Assembly: GCF_029714945.1 (NCBI RefSeq)
Contig: NZ_CP121634.1
Span: forward strand, 3,803,001-3,867,000
Direction of reading: 5' to 3'
Length of the DNA stretch: 64,000 nt
DNA from: Bradyrhizobium sp. CIAT3101
GTDB lineage: Bacteria; Pseudomonadota; Alphaproteobacteria; Rhizobiales; Xanthobacteraceae
Under the pieces are notes generated by a model, which saw only the letters and a program-made list of their open reading frames with translations, was not told where the DNA came from and did not search any database. The translations under genes and the position numbers were made by a program. Positions 16,230 through 28,568 of the stretch are shown here, in pieces. Numbering within the stretch: the stretch's first letter is position 1; each line of letters starts with the position of its first letter.

Positions 16230-18290
16230 ATGCTTGATCTCGCAATCGTAGGCGGCGGCCCCGGCGGGCTGATGAGCGCCTGGTACCTGAAGCGCAAGCT
16301 CGGTGACCTCTGCCGCATCACCATCTATGAAGCCTCCGACCGCCTCGGCGGCAAGATCGTCACGCGCAAATTCGATTCCGCGCCGGCGATGTACGAGGCC
16401 GGCGTCGCGGAGATCTACGACTACTCGATGACGGGTCCCGATCCGCTGCGCGAGCTGATCCAGCATTTCGGCCTGCAGACCATTCCGATGGACGCCGAGC
16501 AGGTGCAGTTCGGCGGCGAGCTGCTCGACGACGTCGCCGGCATGCGGCGCAGATACGGCGCCAAGACTGCGGCTGCGATCGAACAGTTCCGCAAGCGCTG
16601 CGCCGACGAGATGTCGCCGATCGAATATTACGAGGGCGTCGGCGCGCACGACAACGAGAACCCCTGGGCCTACAAGACCGCCGAGCAGGTGCTCGACGAG
16701 GAGGTCAAGGACGAGATCGCAAAGCGCTTCTTCAAGGTGATGGCGCGCTCCGATATCGCGACCGAGAGCCACAACACCAACGGCCTCAACGCGCTCAAGA
16801 ACTATTTGATGGATGTCGACGGCTATATCGGCCTCTATTCCATCCAGAACGGCAACGAGCAGCTGATCGAATGCCTGCAGTCGGAGGTCAACGCCGACAT
16901 CCAGCTCAATCACCGCGTGCTCACCGTCGGCAAGGCGCCGACCGGCCGCTATCAGCTCAAGATGATGAACGGGAAGGGACCGGAGACGCGCGACTTCGAT
17001 CTCGTGCTGGTCTGCCTGCCGCATTCCTGGCTCTCCACGATGGGGTGGGAAGGCGAGCAGCTGCGCAAGTCGATGGTCAAGCACGTCTCTTATTTCGACC
17101 GTCCCGCGCATTACCTGCGCGTCTCGATCCTGTTTGATTCCCCGTTCTGGGGAGAGAAGATTCCCGGCGCCTGGTTCATGTCGGAAGCGTTCGGCGGCTG
17201 CTGCGTCTACAATGAGGGCGCGCGCCATGACGTCGGCAAGCACGGCGTCCTGAACTGGCTGATTCCCGGTTCCGATGCGCTGGCGTTCGCCAATCTGTCG
17301 GACCAGGAGCTGATCGATGCTGCGCTGAAATCGCTGCCGGCTTCGCTCGGCGATGCCCGTGCGCATTTCATGGAAGGCAAGATCCACCGCTGGCTGTCGT
17401 CGGTGAACGCGATACCGGGCGGTCTGCCCGTACGCGACGTCATGACCAATCACCGGCCCGAACCGAAGGAACATCCCGGCATCGTCGTGGTCGGCGATTA
17501 CCTGTTCGACTCCACGCTGAACGGCCTGCTCGATTCGTCGGACGCGGCGACCGATATCATCCTGACCGAGATGATGCGGCTGCGCCGCGAGCACGCCCAG
17601 GACGGCAAGCCGGTTTCGGACAAGATCGACCGCGACTATTTCGAGAACTATCGCGGCGTCGGGCCTTACAGCGAAGCGTGGCGGCAGTTCACCGATCCCG
17701 ACTACCTTGCCAGGCTGATCGGCATCGTCTGGGGGAAGACGAAGGGCGCGAAACTCCTGGTCGCGGGCTCGGCCAGCGGCGAACTGGTCGGTGCGCTGCG
17801 CGATCGTGGCATCGATGCCTGGGGCATCGAGAACAACCGCGCCATCCACGCCAGGACGCCAAAGGCGCTGAAGAAGTACAACAAGCTGGGATCGATCCTG
17901 GACATGCCGTTCAAGGACGGCGCGTTCGACTACGTGTTCGAGACCAGCCTCTGCCACGTTGCCCCGAAGCAGGTGGTCCGCGCGATCCGCGAGTTGAACC
18001 GCGTGGTCAAGACCGGCCTCGTGTTCGGCTCGATCACCTCGGACATGGCCTCGGCCGTGATCGACCGCTACGATCTGCTGCGCGGGGTCAAGAAGCTCGG
18101 CACCTGGTGGGAATGGTCCGAACTGTTCTTCGGCAACGGCTTTGATCTGTCGATGCACCGCAAGGATTGCACCGATGCCCTCTGGGCGGCGACGCTCGCC
18201 GCCAACAAGGGCCCGGGCCAGTGGTATGCCGACGCCGATAGCTTGCGTTATTCCTTCTTCGACAAGGTCGAGGACGAAGACGACGACTAG
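16230..18290 (+). CDS. FAD-dependent oxidoreductase fused to class I SAM methyltransferase
   Basis: A 686-residue two-domain protein. The N-terminal half is an FAD/NAD-binding, amine-oxidase-like flavoprotein: the dinucleotide motif VGGGPGGLMSAW is at residues 7-18, the EASDRLGGK ribose/pyrophosphate segment follows, and the C-terminal FAD contact GDYLFDSTLNGLLDSSDAA is near 422-440. From about residue 495 a class I methyltransferase-like domain begins, with motif I VAGSASGELVGAL (degenerate) and a later ILDMPFKDGAFDYVFE segment. The tail ends in EDEDDD. The substrate is unknown. The exporter gene follows 135 bases downstream on the same strand, which suggests a shared task. The methyltransferase call rests on fold-like motifs. 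Confidence 0.8.
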   Translation: MLDLAIVGGGPGGLMSAWYLKRKLGDLCRITIYEASDRLGGKIVTRKFDSAPAMYEAGVAEIYDYSMTGPDPLRELIQHFGLQTIPMDAEQVQFGGELLDDVAGMRRRYGAKTAAAIEQFRKRCADEMSPIEYYEGVGAHDNENPWAYKTAEQVLDEEVKDEIAKRFFKVMARSDIATESHNTNGLNALKNYLMDVDGYIGLYSIQNGNEQLIECLQSEVNADIQLNHRVLTVGKAPTGRYQLKMMNGKGPETRDFDLVLVCLPHSWLSTMGWEGEQLRKSMVKHVSYFDRPAHYLRVSILFDSPFWGEKIPGAWFMSEAFGGCCVYNEGARHDVGKHGVLNWLIPGSDALAFANLSDQELIDAALKSLPASLGDARAHFMEGKIHRWLSSVNAIPGGLPVRDVMTNHRPEPKEHPGIVVVGDYLFDSTLNGLLDSSDAATDIILTEMMRLRREHAQDGKPVSDKIDRDYFENYRGVGPYSEAWRQFTDPDYLARLIGIVWGKTKGAKLLVAGSASGELVGALRDRGIDAWGIENNRAIHARTPKALKKYNKLGSILDMPFKDGAFDYVFETSLCHVAPKQVVRAIRELNRVVKTGLVFGSITSDMASAVIDRYDLLRGVKKLGTWWEWSELFFGNGFDLSMHRKDCTDALWAATLAANKGPGQWYADADSLRYSFFDKVEDEDDD

Positions 18291-18301
18291 CCTCACAAGG
18301 C

Positions 18302-18336
18302 GGATGAATTCGCCAATTGTTTTGCCGAATTCATCC
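18302..18336 (+). promoter_or_regulatory. Inverted repeat between oxidoreductase and ABC genes
   Basis: GGATGAATTCG at 18302-18312 and CGAATTCATCC at 18326-18336 are perfect 11-base arms separated by 13 bases. It starts 12 bases after the upstream stop codon. No T-run follows. It could be an operator, a processing hairpin or a weak terminator. Confidence 0.5.
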
Positions 18337-18425
18337 TGATCGCATAGAATCGATGGCAGTAGCGGCGTTCCGCTATTTCTCTGGTTTCTCTGCGGTCAGG
18401 CCGGCCGTCAGCATCGGTTGGTTTC

Positions 18426-20450
18426 ATGGCGTCCAAGCCTCTTTCTCCCGACAAACAGAAGCTCGCCTCGCACGAGGCGGCCGAGCTCGAGGACAAGCTC
18501 GCCGCGGATCACAAGCCGGAGCTGGAAGACGACGAGGAAGACGAAGACGAGGACGACGACGACGACGAGCTTGAGCTCGACGACGATGATGACGAGGAGC
18601 TCGTCGTCTTTACCGCGCGCGAAGCCGCCGGCGCGCTCGCGACCATCCTGGGCTTCGTCAAGCCGTTCCTGTCCAACTACAAGCGCATCCTGGGCTATGT
18701 AGCGTTCGGCGTTCTGGTCGAGACGCTGTTCAATGTCATCATGCCGCTCAGCCTGAAGTACCTGATCGACGACGCGCTCGGCGAGGAGGATTTCCAGGCG
18801 CTCTACAAGATCCTCGGCGTGCTCGCGGCCGCCGGCATCTTCACCTCGATCGTCGCGGTCTGGTACGAGCGCTGGGACGCGCGGCTTGCCGCCTGCATCA
18901 TCTCCGACGTCCGCAAGCGCCTGTTCGAGCACGTCCAGGACCTGCCGGCGGCCTATTTCGGCCGCACCAAGCGCGGCGAGATCCTGTCGCGCTTCTCGGT
19001 CGATCTCTCGGCCTTCGAAGGCTCGGTCAAGACCTTTGCCAACAGCGCCGCGCTGCCGTTCCTGGAGCTGATCGCCGGCATCATCCTGATGCTGTTCCTG
19101 AACTGGCAGCTCGCCGTGGTCGCGCTGCTGGTGTTCCCGATCACCCTGATCGGCCCGCGCATCCTGACGCCGAAGGCGGTGCAGGCCAATTACGAGCAGA
19201 AGCTCAACGAAAGCGCGCTGCTCGGCATGGTGCAGGAGAACGTGGCGGCGCAGGCCGTGATCAAGGCGTTCAGCCTGCAACGCAGGATGTTCGGCTTCTT
19301 CAATTTCCGCAACGACGAGACCCGCAACAGGATCGCCGCGGCGGCGTTCCTGTCGACCATGGTGGAGCGGACGGTCACCATCTCGGTGCTGCTGCTGCAC
19401 CTCGTCGTGCTCGCGATCGGTGCCTATCTGGCGACCAAGGGCCAGATCACCATCGGCACCTTCGTCACCTTCGAGAGCGCGTTCTGGGAGGTCTCCTACA
19501 ACATCGCCCACGTGATGCATTTCATCCCGGTGTCGATCTCCTCGGCCGCCGCGATCCGCCACATCCAGGAGTTGCTGGACGAGCCCACGCGCGGCGCCGA
19601 TCGTCCCGGCGCGCCCGACCTGCCGCGCATCACCCACGACATCACCTTCGACCACGTCACGTTCCAGTACGATGGCGGCCAGACGCCGGTGCTGGACAAT
19701 CTCAGCCTCAAGCTCAACGTCGGCAAGAGCATCGCCATCGTCGGCCCCTCCGGCTCCGGCAAGAGCACGCTGCTCAACCTGATCCTGCGGCTTTACGTCC
19801 CGGATGAGGGCCGCGTCTCGATCGACGGTGTCGACGTGCGCAAGGTGACGCTGGACTCGCTGCGGCGGAGCATGGCCGTGGTGTTTCAGGAGAACATGCT
19901 GTTCAACATGTCGATCCGCGAGAACATCCGGCTCGGCAAGGAAGGCGCGACCGACGAGGAGGTGGAGGAGGCCGCCAAGAAGGCCGAGATCCACCGTTAC
20001 ATCATGGGCCTGCCGCAGCGTTACGACACCCCGGTCGGCGAGCGCGGCGATACGCTCTCGGGCGGCCAGCGCCAGCGCATCGCGATCGCGCGCGCCATCA
20101 TCCGCAATCCTTCCGTGCTGCTGCTCGACGAAGCCACCTCGGCACTCGACCAGACCACGGAGGCCGCGATCAACCGCACGTTGCTGAAGGTCGCCAAGGG
20201 CCGCACCATGATCTGGTCGACTCATCGCCTGACCTCGGTGGTCGAGATGGACGAGATCATCGTGATTTCAGGGGGCAGGGCGATCGAGCGCGGCTCTCAT
20301 GCCGAGCTGCTCGCCAAGAACGGCACCTATCGCAAGCTATGGAACGATCAGATCCATCAGCCGCACGGCGCGGCCGCTCAGGCCGACGACGACAACGATG
20401 ATGACGAAGACGACGAGGATGATGAGGACGAGGACGACGAGGAGGAGTGA
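18426..20450 (+). CDS. ABC transporter, fused membrane and ATPase domains, with acidic tails
   Basis: A 674-residue half-transporter of the MsbA/ABCB exporter type that should work as a homodimer in the inner membrane. The six-helix membrane domain covers about residues 75-370. The ATPase domain has Walker A GPSGSGKST near 440, signature LSGGQRQRIAIARA near 545 and Walker B VLLLDEATSALD near 565. Unusually, residues 32-59 are almost all Asp/Glu, and the last 20 or so residues are again nearly all Asp/Glu; neither is part of the family. The last 73 bases overlap the convergent gene. Substrate unknown; lipid or small-molecule export is likely from the family. Confidence 0.93.
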   Translation: MASKPLSPDKQKLASHEAAELEDKLAADHKPELEDDEEDEDEDDDDDELELDDDDDEELVVFTAREAAGALATILGFVKPFLSNYKRILGYVAFGVLVETLFNVIMPLSLKYLIDDALGEEDFQALYKILGVLAAAGIFTSIVAVWYERWDARLAACIISDVRKRLFEHVQDLPAAYFGRTKRGEILSRFSVDLSAFEGSVKTFANSAALPFLELIAGIILMLFLNWQLAVVALLVFPITLIGPRILTPKAVQANYEQKLNESALLGMVQENVAAQAVIKAFSLQRRMFGFFNFRNDETRNRIAAAAFLSTMVERTVTISVLLLHLVVLAIGAYLATKGQITIGTFVTFESAFWEVSYNIAHVMHFIPVSISSAAAIRHIQELLDEPTRGADRPGAPDLPRITHDITFDHVTFQYDGGQTPVLDNLSLKLNVGKSIAIVGPSGSGKSTLLNLILRLYVPDEGRVSIDGVDVRKVTLDSLRRSMAVVFQENMLFNMSIRENIRLGKEGATDEEVEEAAKKAEIHRYIMGLPQRYDTPVGERGDTLSGGQRQRIAIARAIIRNPSVLLLDEATSALDQTTEAAINRTLLKVAKGRTMIWSTHRLTSVVEMDEIIVISGGRAIERGSHAELLAKNGTYRKLWNDQIHQPHGAAAQADDDNDDDEDDEDDEDEDDEEE

Positions 20451-21616
20451 CCGAGGAAGTTCGGCTCCAGGTGGACCACGCCTCCCAGTCGCCGCAACAA
20501 TCCCTGGGCTGACCACGCCATGAAGCGCGCCCAGCGCTGCGCGGTCCAATAGGGGCCCGTCGCAATCGACACCGAGCGGAAGTCGAAGGCTTTTGCCGCC
20601 GACCATTCGTCGCAGGCCCGCTTGACCGGATCGGCGTAGAAGGCGGCGATCTTGTCCGCATCCATCCCGTCGGACGCCAGCCATTGCGGGATGTGGACGT
20701 TGCAGAGCCGTTCGACGTCGGTGAACACCTTGTCGCAGCCGGTACCCGCGACCGGGCAGGAGGTCGCGAAGGCATCGCCCACCAGCACCACGCCGCTCTG
20801 GTGGGTGGCGTCATTCACATAGAGATCGACCGGACGGATCTTCAGCTCGCCCAAAATGTCGAAGGCGCCGGTGATGTGCTTGAGCCGCGGCAGGGCAGCG
20901 TCCAGCGTCGCGGCCGGCGCACGGCGCAGCTCGCGCAGCCAGGGATCGTCGAAGCCGCGATACACGAACAAATTGGCGCGCATCCGCGTGCCGATCGGAA
21001 ACAGCGTGATGTAGGGGATGCGGTCGCTCGGCCGCTCCGAGAAATAGGTCAGCGCCGGGAAGTCGAACGAATGCCGTCCGGCCGGCGCGACGTCGAACCC
21101 GATCGAGATCGAATGGCAGGCGCTGACGATATTTCGCGTGATACCGAGCTGATGGCGCAGGCCGACATTCAGGCCGTTGGCGAGCACGACCAGGCGGGCC
21201 GAGATCATCTCGTCATTGGCGAGCGCGATTCGCGAGCGCTCCGGGCTGGTCTCGACCGACACCGCCTTGGTCCAGATTCGCTCGACGGTTTCCGGAATCT
21301 CGTCACGGATCGCGTTGACCAGGGAATCGTAGAGGATGTTGAACTGCCGGCTCGGCGCCTTGTCGAGGAGATGCCCGAACCGCGCGATCCAGTTCTCACA
21401 GGAGAAGGTCGCCCGGCGCAGCACTGAGTCGGCGATTCCGGTCCGCTGGAATCGCTCGACCTGGCCATGACCGCTCAGCTTTTCGACGCGAAAATCGGCC
21501 GGATAGGTCTCGTGCGGGTCGATCAGCACCGCCGAAATGCCGGCACGCCCGAGCATCGCGGCGGCGGTCGAACCGGCAAGTCCCCCGCCAATGATGGCAA
21601 TATCCGTGTACCGCAT
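20378..21616 (-). CDS. FAD-dependent monooxygenase-like flavoprotein
   Basis: A 412-residue group A flavoprotein (UbiH/PHBH/geranylgeranyl-reductase-like superfamily). Residues 6-17 are IAIIGGGLAGST, a Rossmann FAD motif, and VVLVGDAFATSCPVAGTGCDKV near 290 is the second FAD motif with GD and P-x-x-G-x-G. It is transcribed towards the ABC gene and ends inside it, so its last residues are a run of 17 consecutive serines plus a short Ser/Leu/Ala end, read antisense to the exporter's acidic tail. That tail is probably a by-product of the overlap. Reaction unknown; hydroxylation, reduction or halogenation are possible within the superfamily. Confidence 0.85.
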   Translation of the reverse strand: MRYTDIAIIGGGLAGSTAAAMLGRAGISAVLIDPHETYPADFRVEKLSGHGQVERFQRTGIADSVLRRATFSCENWIARFGHLLDKAPSRQFNILYDSLVNAIRDEIPETVERIWTKAVSVETSPERSRIALANDEMISARLVVLANGLNVGLRHQLGITRNIVSACHSISIGFDVAPAGRHSFDFPALTYFSERPSDRIPYITLFPIGTRMRANLFVYRGFDDPWLRELRRAPAATLDAALPRLKHITGAFDILGELKIRPVDLYVNDATHQSGVVLVGDAFATSCPVAGTGCDKVFTDVERLCNVHIPQWLASDGMDADKIAAFYADPVKRACDEWSAAKAFDFRSVSIATGPYWTAQRWARFMAWSAQGLLRRLGGVVHLEPNFLGHSSSSSSSSSSSSSSSSSLSSSA

Positions 21617-22283
21617 GGCGTCTGTCTCTGCCGGAGAGGGCAGATTGACGCATCAAGAGGAAAAAAAGCCTTAGCGCGGGTTATAAAAGTATATTTCTCC
21701 CGGGTATAAATGCGGTTGAGGCTGGCGGAACCGGGGCTTCGTTCCCATATTCGGGAGGCGCGGTGAGGGGCCAGGCAAGCGATTTCGACAGGCGCGAGAA
21801 GCGCTTTCGGACTGTCGTTTCGCCTTGACTTGAGCGATTCTCACTTATAGAAAGCGCCTCACTTAACGACAGGCGGTGAGCATTGCCAACGTCGGAACGG
21901 GCCACCCGTTGATCCCCAGGGGTCGCTAAAGCGGGCACCAACCTCGACGAATGCCGCTCAAACGCTGTCGATAATAGCTAGGCAATGCCAGTGCGATTTT
22001 AGGCCTCTCGAGCATGTTCTCCTGAGACCGAATTCGGATGCATGACCTCAGTGCGCGGGCCGCGGCTTTACGCTGATCGGCCTCAATACTGCGGTCCTCT
22101 GTGGCGTCGAAGCGCTTTCCACTCAGCAATGAGCGGTTGGCGCGATTTCGCTTTGTGCGGATTGTTCCGTGCGAGGTGGGCCCCGTCGAACGGGTAGTGC
22201 GACAAGAATTTGCGGTCCCGGGAACGGGCCGCGGCAAGACAGCGGACCCGCAAGGGACCGCGATAACAAAGGGTAAGGCCAGG
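21617..22283 (+). other. Divergent gap with str operon leader
   Basis: 667 bases between the minus-strand flavoprotein and rpsL, with no convincing gene. It contains a good promoter at 21825-21853, then about 430 bases of leader with small hairpins such as AACGGG CCA CCCGTT near 21896. Such a long untranslated leader may carry regulation. Confidence 0.5.
21825..21853 (+). promoter_or_regulatory. Probable promoter of the str operon
   Basis: TTGACT at 21825-21830 and TAGAAA at 21848-21853 are 17 bases apart. TATAGA, shifted two bases left, is an alternative -10. It is the best promoter-like match upstream of rpsL. Confidence 0.5.
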
Positions 22284-22655
22284 ATGCCGACGATCAACCA
22301 GCTGATCGCTCAACCGCGTGAAGTGCAGAAGTCGCGCAAGAAGGTGCCGGCGCTGCAGCAGTCGCCGCAGAAGCGTGGTGTTTGCACCCGCGTCTACACC
22401 ACGACCCCGAAGAAGCCGAACTCGGCGCTTCGTAAGGTCGCCAAGGTGCGCCTGACCAACGGGTTCGAGGTGATCGGCTACATCCCGGGTGAGGGTCATA
22501 ACCTTCAGGAGCACTCGGTGGTCATGATCCGCGGCGGTCGCGTCAAGGACTTGCCCGGCGTGCGCTATCACATCCTCCGCGGCGTTCTGGATACCCAGGG
22601 CGTCAAGAACCGTAAGCAGCGTCGTTCGAAGTACGGCGCAAAGCGTCCGAAGTAA
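22284..22655 (+). CDS. rpsL: 30S ribosomal protein S12
   Basis: S12 of 123 residues, starting [12 protein letters not shown]. The decoding-centre loops are present: [19 protein letters not shown] holds the lysine changed in streptomycin resistance, and the PGVRYHI segment is also intact. Both look streptomycin-sensitive. A longer in-frame start at 22101 adds unrelated residues and was rejected. First gene of the str operon. Confidence 0.97.
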   Translation: MPTINQLIAQPREVQKSRKKVPALQQSPQKRGVCTRVYTTTPKKPNSALRKVAKVRLTNGFEVIGYIPGEGHNLQEHSVVMIRGGRVKDLPGVRYHILRGVLDTQGVKNRKQRRSKYGAKRPK

Positions 22656-23141
<486 letters not shown>

Positions 23142-23171
23142 CGGCGACACACGGAATCTAAGGAACAGCCC

Positions 23172-25244
<2,073 letters not shown>

Positions 25245-25284
25245 TTGTCGTCGGTCACGAACTGACGATTGAACGGAGAGTCAA

Positions 25285-26475
<1,191 letters not shown>

Positions 26476-26497
26476 TTACGAGAATAGGGACCGGCGA

Positions 26498-26520
26498 GTA
26501 GCGAATGGTGACATTCGCTA
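26498..26520 (+). promoter_or_regulatory. Hairpin between tuf and rpsJ
   Basis: TAGCGAATG and CATTCGCTA form a stem around GTGA, followed by a direct repeat of TATTCGC at 26519-26533. It separates the str and S10 genes without a U tract, so it could be a processing or pausing site. Confidence 0.5.
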
Positions 26521-26557
26521 TTCGCTATTCGCCACCCAACGAAGAGAGACCACGGCA

Positions 26558-26866
26558 ATGAACGGCCAAAATATTCGTATCCGTCTCAAGGCGTTCGACC
26601 ATCGTATCCTCGATACGTCGACCCGCGAGATCGTGAACACGGCGAAGCGCACCGGTGCGCAGGTCCGCGGACCCATTCCGCTGCCCACCCGCATCGAGAA
26701 GTTCACCGTCAACCGTTCGCCCCACGTCGACAAGAAGAGCCGCGAACAGTTCGAGATGCGCACTCACAAGCGTCTGCTCGACATCGTCGATCCGACCCCG
26801 CAGACCGTCGATGCTTTGATGAAGCTCGACCTGGCCGCCGGTGTCGACGTCGAGATCAAGCTCTAA
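26558..26866 (+). CDS. rpsJ: 30S ribosomal protein S10
   Basis: S10 (NusE) of 102 residues, starting [16 protein letters not shown], with GAAGAGAG before the [18 protein letters not shown] is the conserved loop region. S10 sits in the 30S head and also binds NusB and the NusG KOW domain. It opens the S10 block; a longer in-frame start inside tuf was rejected. Confidence 0.97.
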
Positions 26867-26918
26867 GATTTTGGATCACGTTCGCACCTAGCGGACAGAA
26901 AGAACAGGAAGCACGCCG

Positions 26919-27635
26919 ATGCGCTCCGGAGTGATCGCACAAAAGGTCGGGATGACGCGGGTCTTTACAGAGGCCGGCGAACATATCCCCGTGACCGTGC
27001 TGAAGCTCGGCAATTGCCAGGTCGTAGGCCACCGCACTGAAGAGAAGAACGGTTACGTCGCGCTCCAGCTTGGTTCTGGCAGCCGCAAGACCGTGTACAT
27101 GCCCAAGGCAGAACGCGGCCAGTTCGCGGTCGCCAAGGTCGAGCCGAAGCGGCAGGTCGAGGAGTTCCGCGTTTCCGCGGACGCCATGATCCCCGTGGGC
27201 GCCGAGATCCTCGCCGACCACTTCGTCGTCGGCCAGTTCGTCGACGTCACCGGCACCTCGGTCGGTAAGGGCTTCGCCGGCGGTATGAAGCGCTGGAACT
27301 TCGGCGGTCTGCGCGCCACGCACGGTGTGTCGATCTCGCACCGTTCGATCGGTTCGACCGGTGGTCGTCAGGACCCCGGCAAGACCTGGAAGAACAAGAA
27401 GATGCCCGGCCACATGGGTGTCGATCGCATCACCACGCTCAACCTCCGCGTCGTTCAGCTCGACGTCGAGCGTGGCCTGATCCTCGTCGAAGGCGCCGTT
27501 CCCGGCTCCAAGGGCGGCTGGATCCGCGTGCGCGACGCCGTCAAGAAGCCGCTGCCGAAGGACGCTCCGAAGCCCGGCAAGTTCAAGGTTGCGGGCGGCG
27601 AAGCCGAGGCTGCGGCCCAGCAAGAGGGTGCGTGA
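26919..27635 (+). CDS. rplC: 50S ribosomal protein L3
   Basis: L3 of 238 residues: [16 protein letters not shown] at the N-terminus, [13 protein letters not shown], and the [20 protein letters not shown] loop that approaches the peptidyl transferase centre and contains the methylated Gln in other bacteria. The C-terminus is an Ala/Glu-rich tail. rplD starts one base after the stop. Confidence 0.97.
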   Translation: MRSGVIAQKVGMTRVFTEAGEHIPVTVLKLGNCQVVGHRTEEKNGYVALQLGSGSRKTVYMPKAERGQFAVAKVEPKRQVEEFRVSADAMIPVGAEILADHFVVGQFVDVTGTSVGKGFAGGMKRWNFGGLRATHGVSISHRSIGSTGGRQDPGKTWKNKKMPGHMGVDRITTLNLRVVQLDVERGLILVEGAVPGSKGGWIRVRDAVKKPLPKDAPKPGKFKVAGGEAEAAAQQEGA

Positions 27636-27636
27636 G

Positions 27637-28257
27637 ATGGAATTGAAGGTCACCACGCTCGAAGGTAAGGAAGCCGGCTCGGTCCAGCTTTCCGACGCCA
27701 TTTTCGGCCTCGAGCCGCGCCAGGACATCATTGCACGTTGCGTGCAGTGGCAGCTGAACAAGCGTCAGGCCGGTACCCACAAGGCCAAGGGCCGCGCCGA
27801 AATCTGGCGCACCGGCAAGAAGATGTACAAGCAGAAGGGCACCGGCGGTGCTCGTCACGGCTCGGCCCGCGTGCCGCAGTTCCGCGGCGGCGGTCGTGCC
27901 TTCGGTCCGGTGGTGCGCTCGCACGCCACCGACCTGCCGAAGAAGGTCCGTGCGCTCGCTCTCAAGCACGCCCTCTCGGCCAAGGCCAAGGACGGCGATC
28001 TGCTCGTGATCGACAAGGCCGCGCTGGAAGCCGCCAAGACCAAGGCGCTGCTCGGTCACTTCTCGGGCCTCGGCCTGACCAACGCGCTGATCATCGACGG
28101 TGCCGAGCTCAACAACGGCTTTGCCGCTGCGGCCCGCAACATCCCGAACATGGACGTGCTGCCGATCCAGGGCATCAACGTCTATGACATCCTGCGCCGT
28201 CAGAAGCTCGTTCTGACCAAGGCCGCCATCGATGCGCTGGAGGCGCGCTTCAAATGA
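27637..28257 (+). CDS. rplD: 50S ribosomal protein L4
   Basis: L4 of 206 residues starting [15 protein letters not shown]. The exit-tunnel loop [20 protein letters not shown] is intact, which is the site linked with macrolide resistance when altered. In Escherichia coli L4 represses the S10 operon; no matching leader was recognised here. It overlaps rplW by four bases. Confidence 0.97.
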   Translation: MELKVTTLEGKEAGSVQLSDAIFGLEPRQDIIARCVQWQLNKRQAGTHKAKGRAEIWRTGKKMYKQKGTGGARHGSARVPQFRGGGRAFGPVVRSHATDLPKKVRALALKHALSAKAKDGDLLVIDKAALEAAKTKALLGHFSGLGLTNALIIDGAELNNGFAAAARNIPNMDVLPIQGINVYDILRRQKLVLTKAAIDALEARFK

Positions 28258-28556
28258 CGAAGAACATCGAGGCTCGCCATTACGACGTGATCGTCGCACC
28301 GGTCGTCACCGAAAAGGCGACGCTGGCGTCCGAGCACAACAAGGTTCTGTTCAAGGTGGCCGCGAAGGCGACCAAGCCGCAGATCAAGGAAGCGATCGAG
28401 AAGCTGTTTGACGTCAAGGTCAAGAGCGTCAACACGCTGGTCCGCAAGGGCAAGACCAAGGTCTTCCGCGGCAATCTCGGCTCGCAGTCGAACACCAAGC
28501 GCGCGATCGTGACCCTCGAAGAGGGTCATCGGATCGACGTGACCACCGGTCTGTAA
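28254..28556 (+). CDS. rplW: 50S ribosomal protein L23
   Basis: L23 of 100 residues: [14 protein letters not shown] at the N-terminus and [14 protein letters not shown] for rRNA domain III contact. It lies at the tunnel exit and docks trigger factor and SRP. The start overlaps the rplD stop in an ATGA arrangement. Confidence 0.97.
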   Translation: MTKNIEARHYDVIVAPVVTEKATLASEHNKVLFKVAAKATKPQIKEAIEKLFDVKVKSVNTLVRKGKTKVFRGNLGSQSNTKRAIVTLEEGHRIDVTTGL

Positions 28557-28568
28557 GGTCGCACGACG

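Noticed and set aside
20378..20450. The serine run of the flavoprotein might be a sequencing error or frame error.
   Set aside because: Both frames stay open and end cleanly at stop codons, and the plus-strand gene alone explains the repeat. The overlap is kept as real, though the exact repeat length is worth resequencing.
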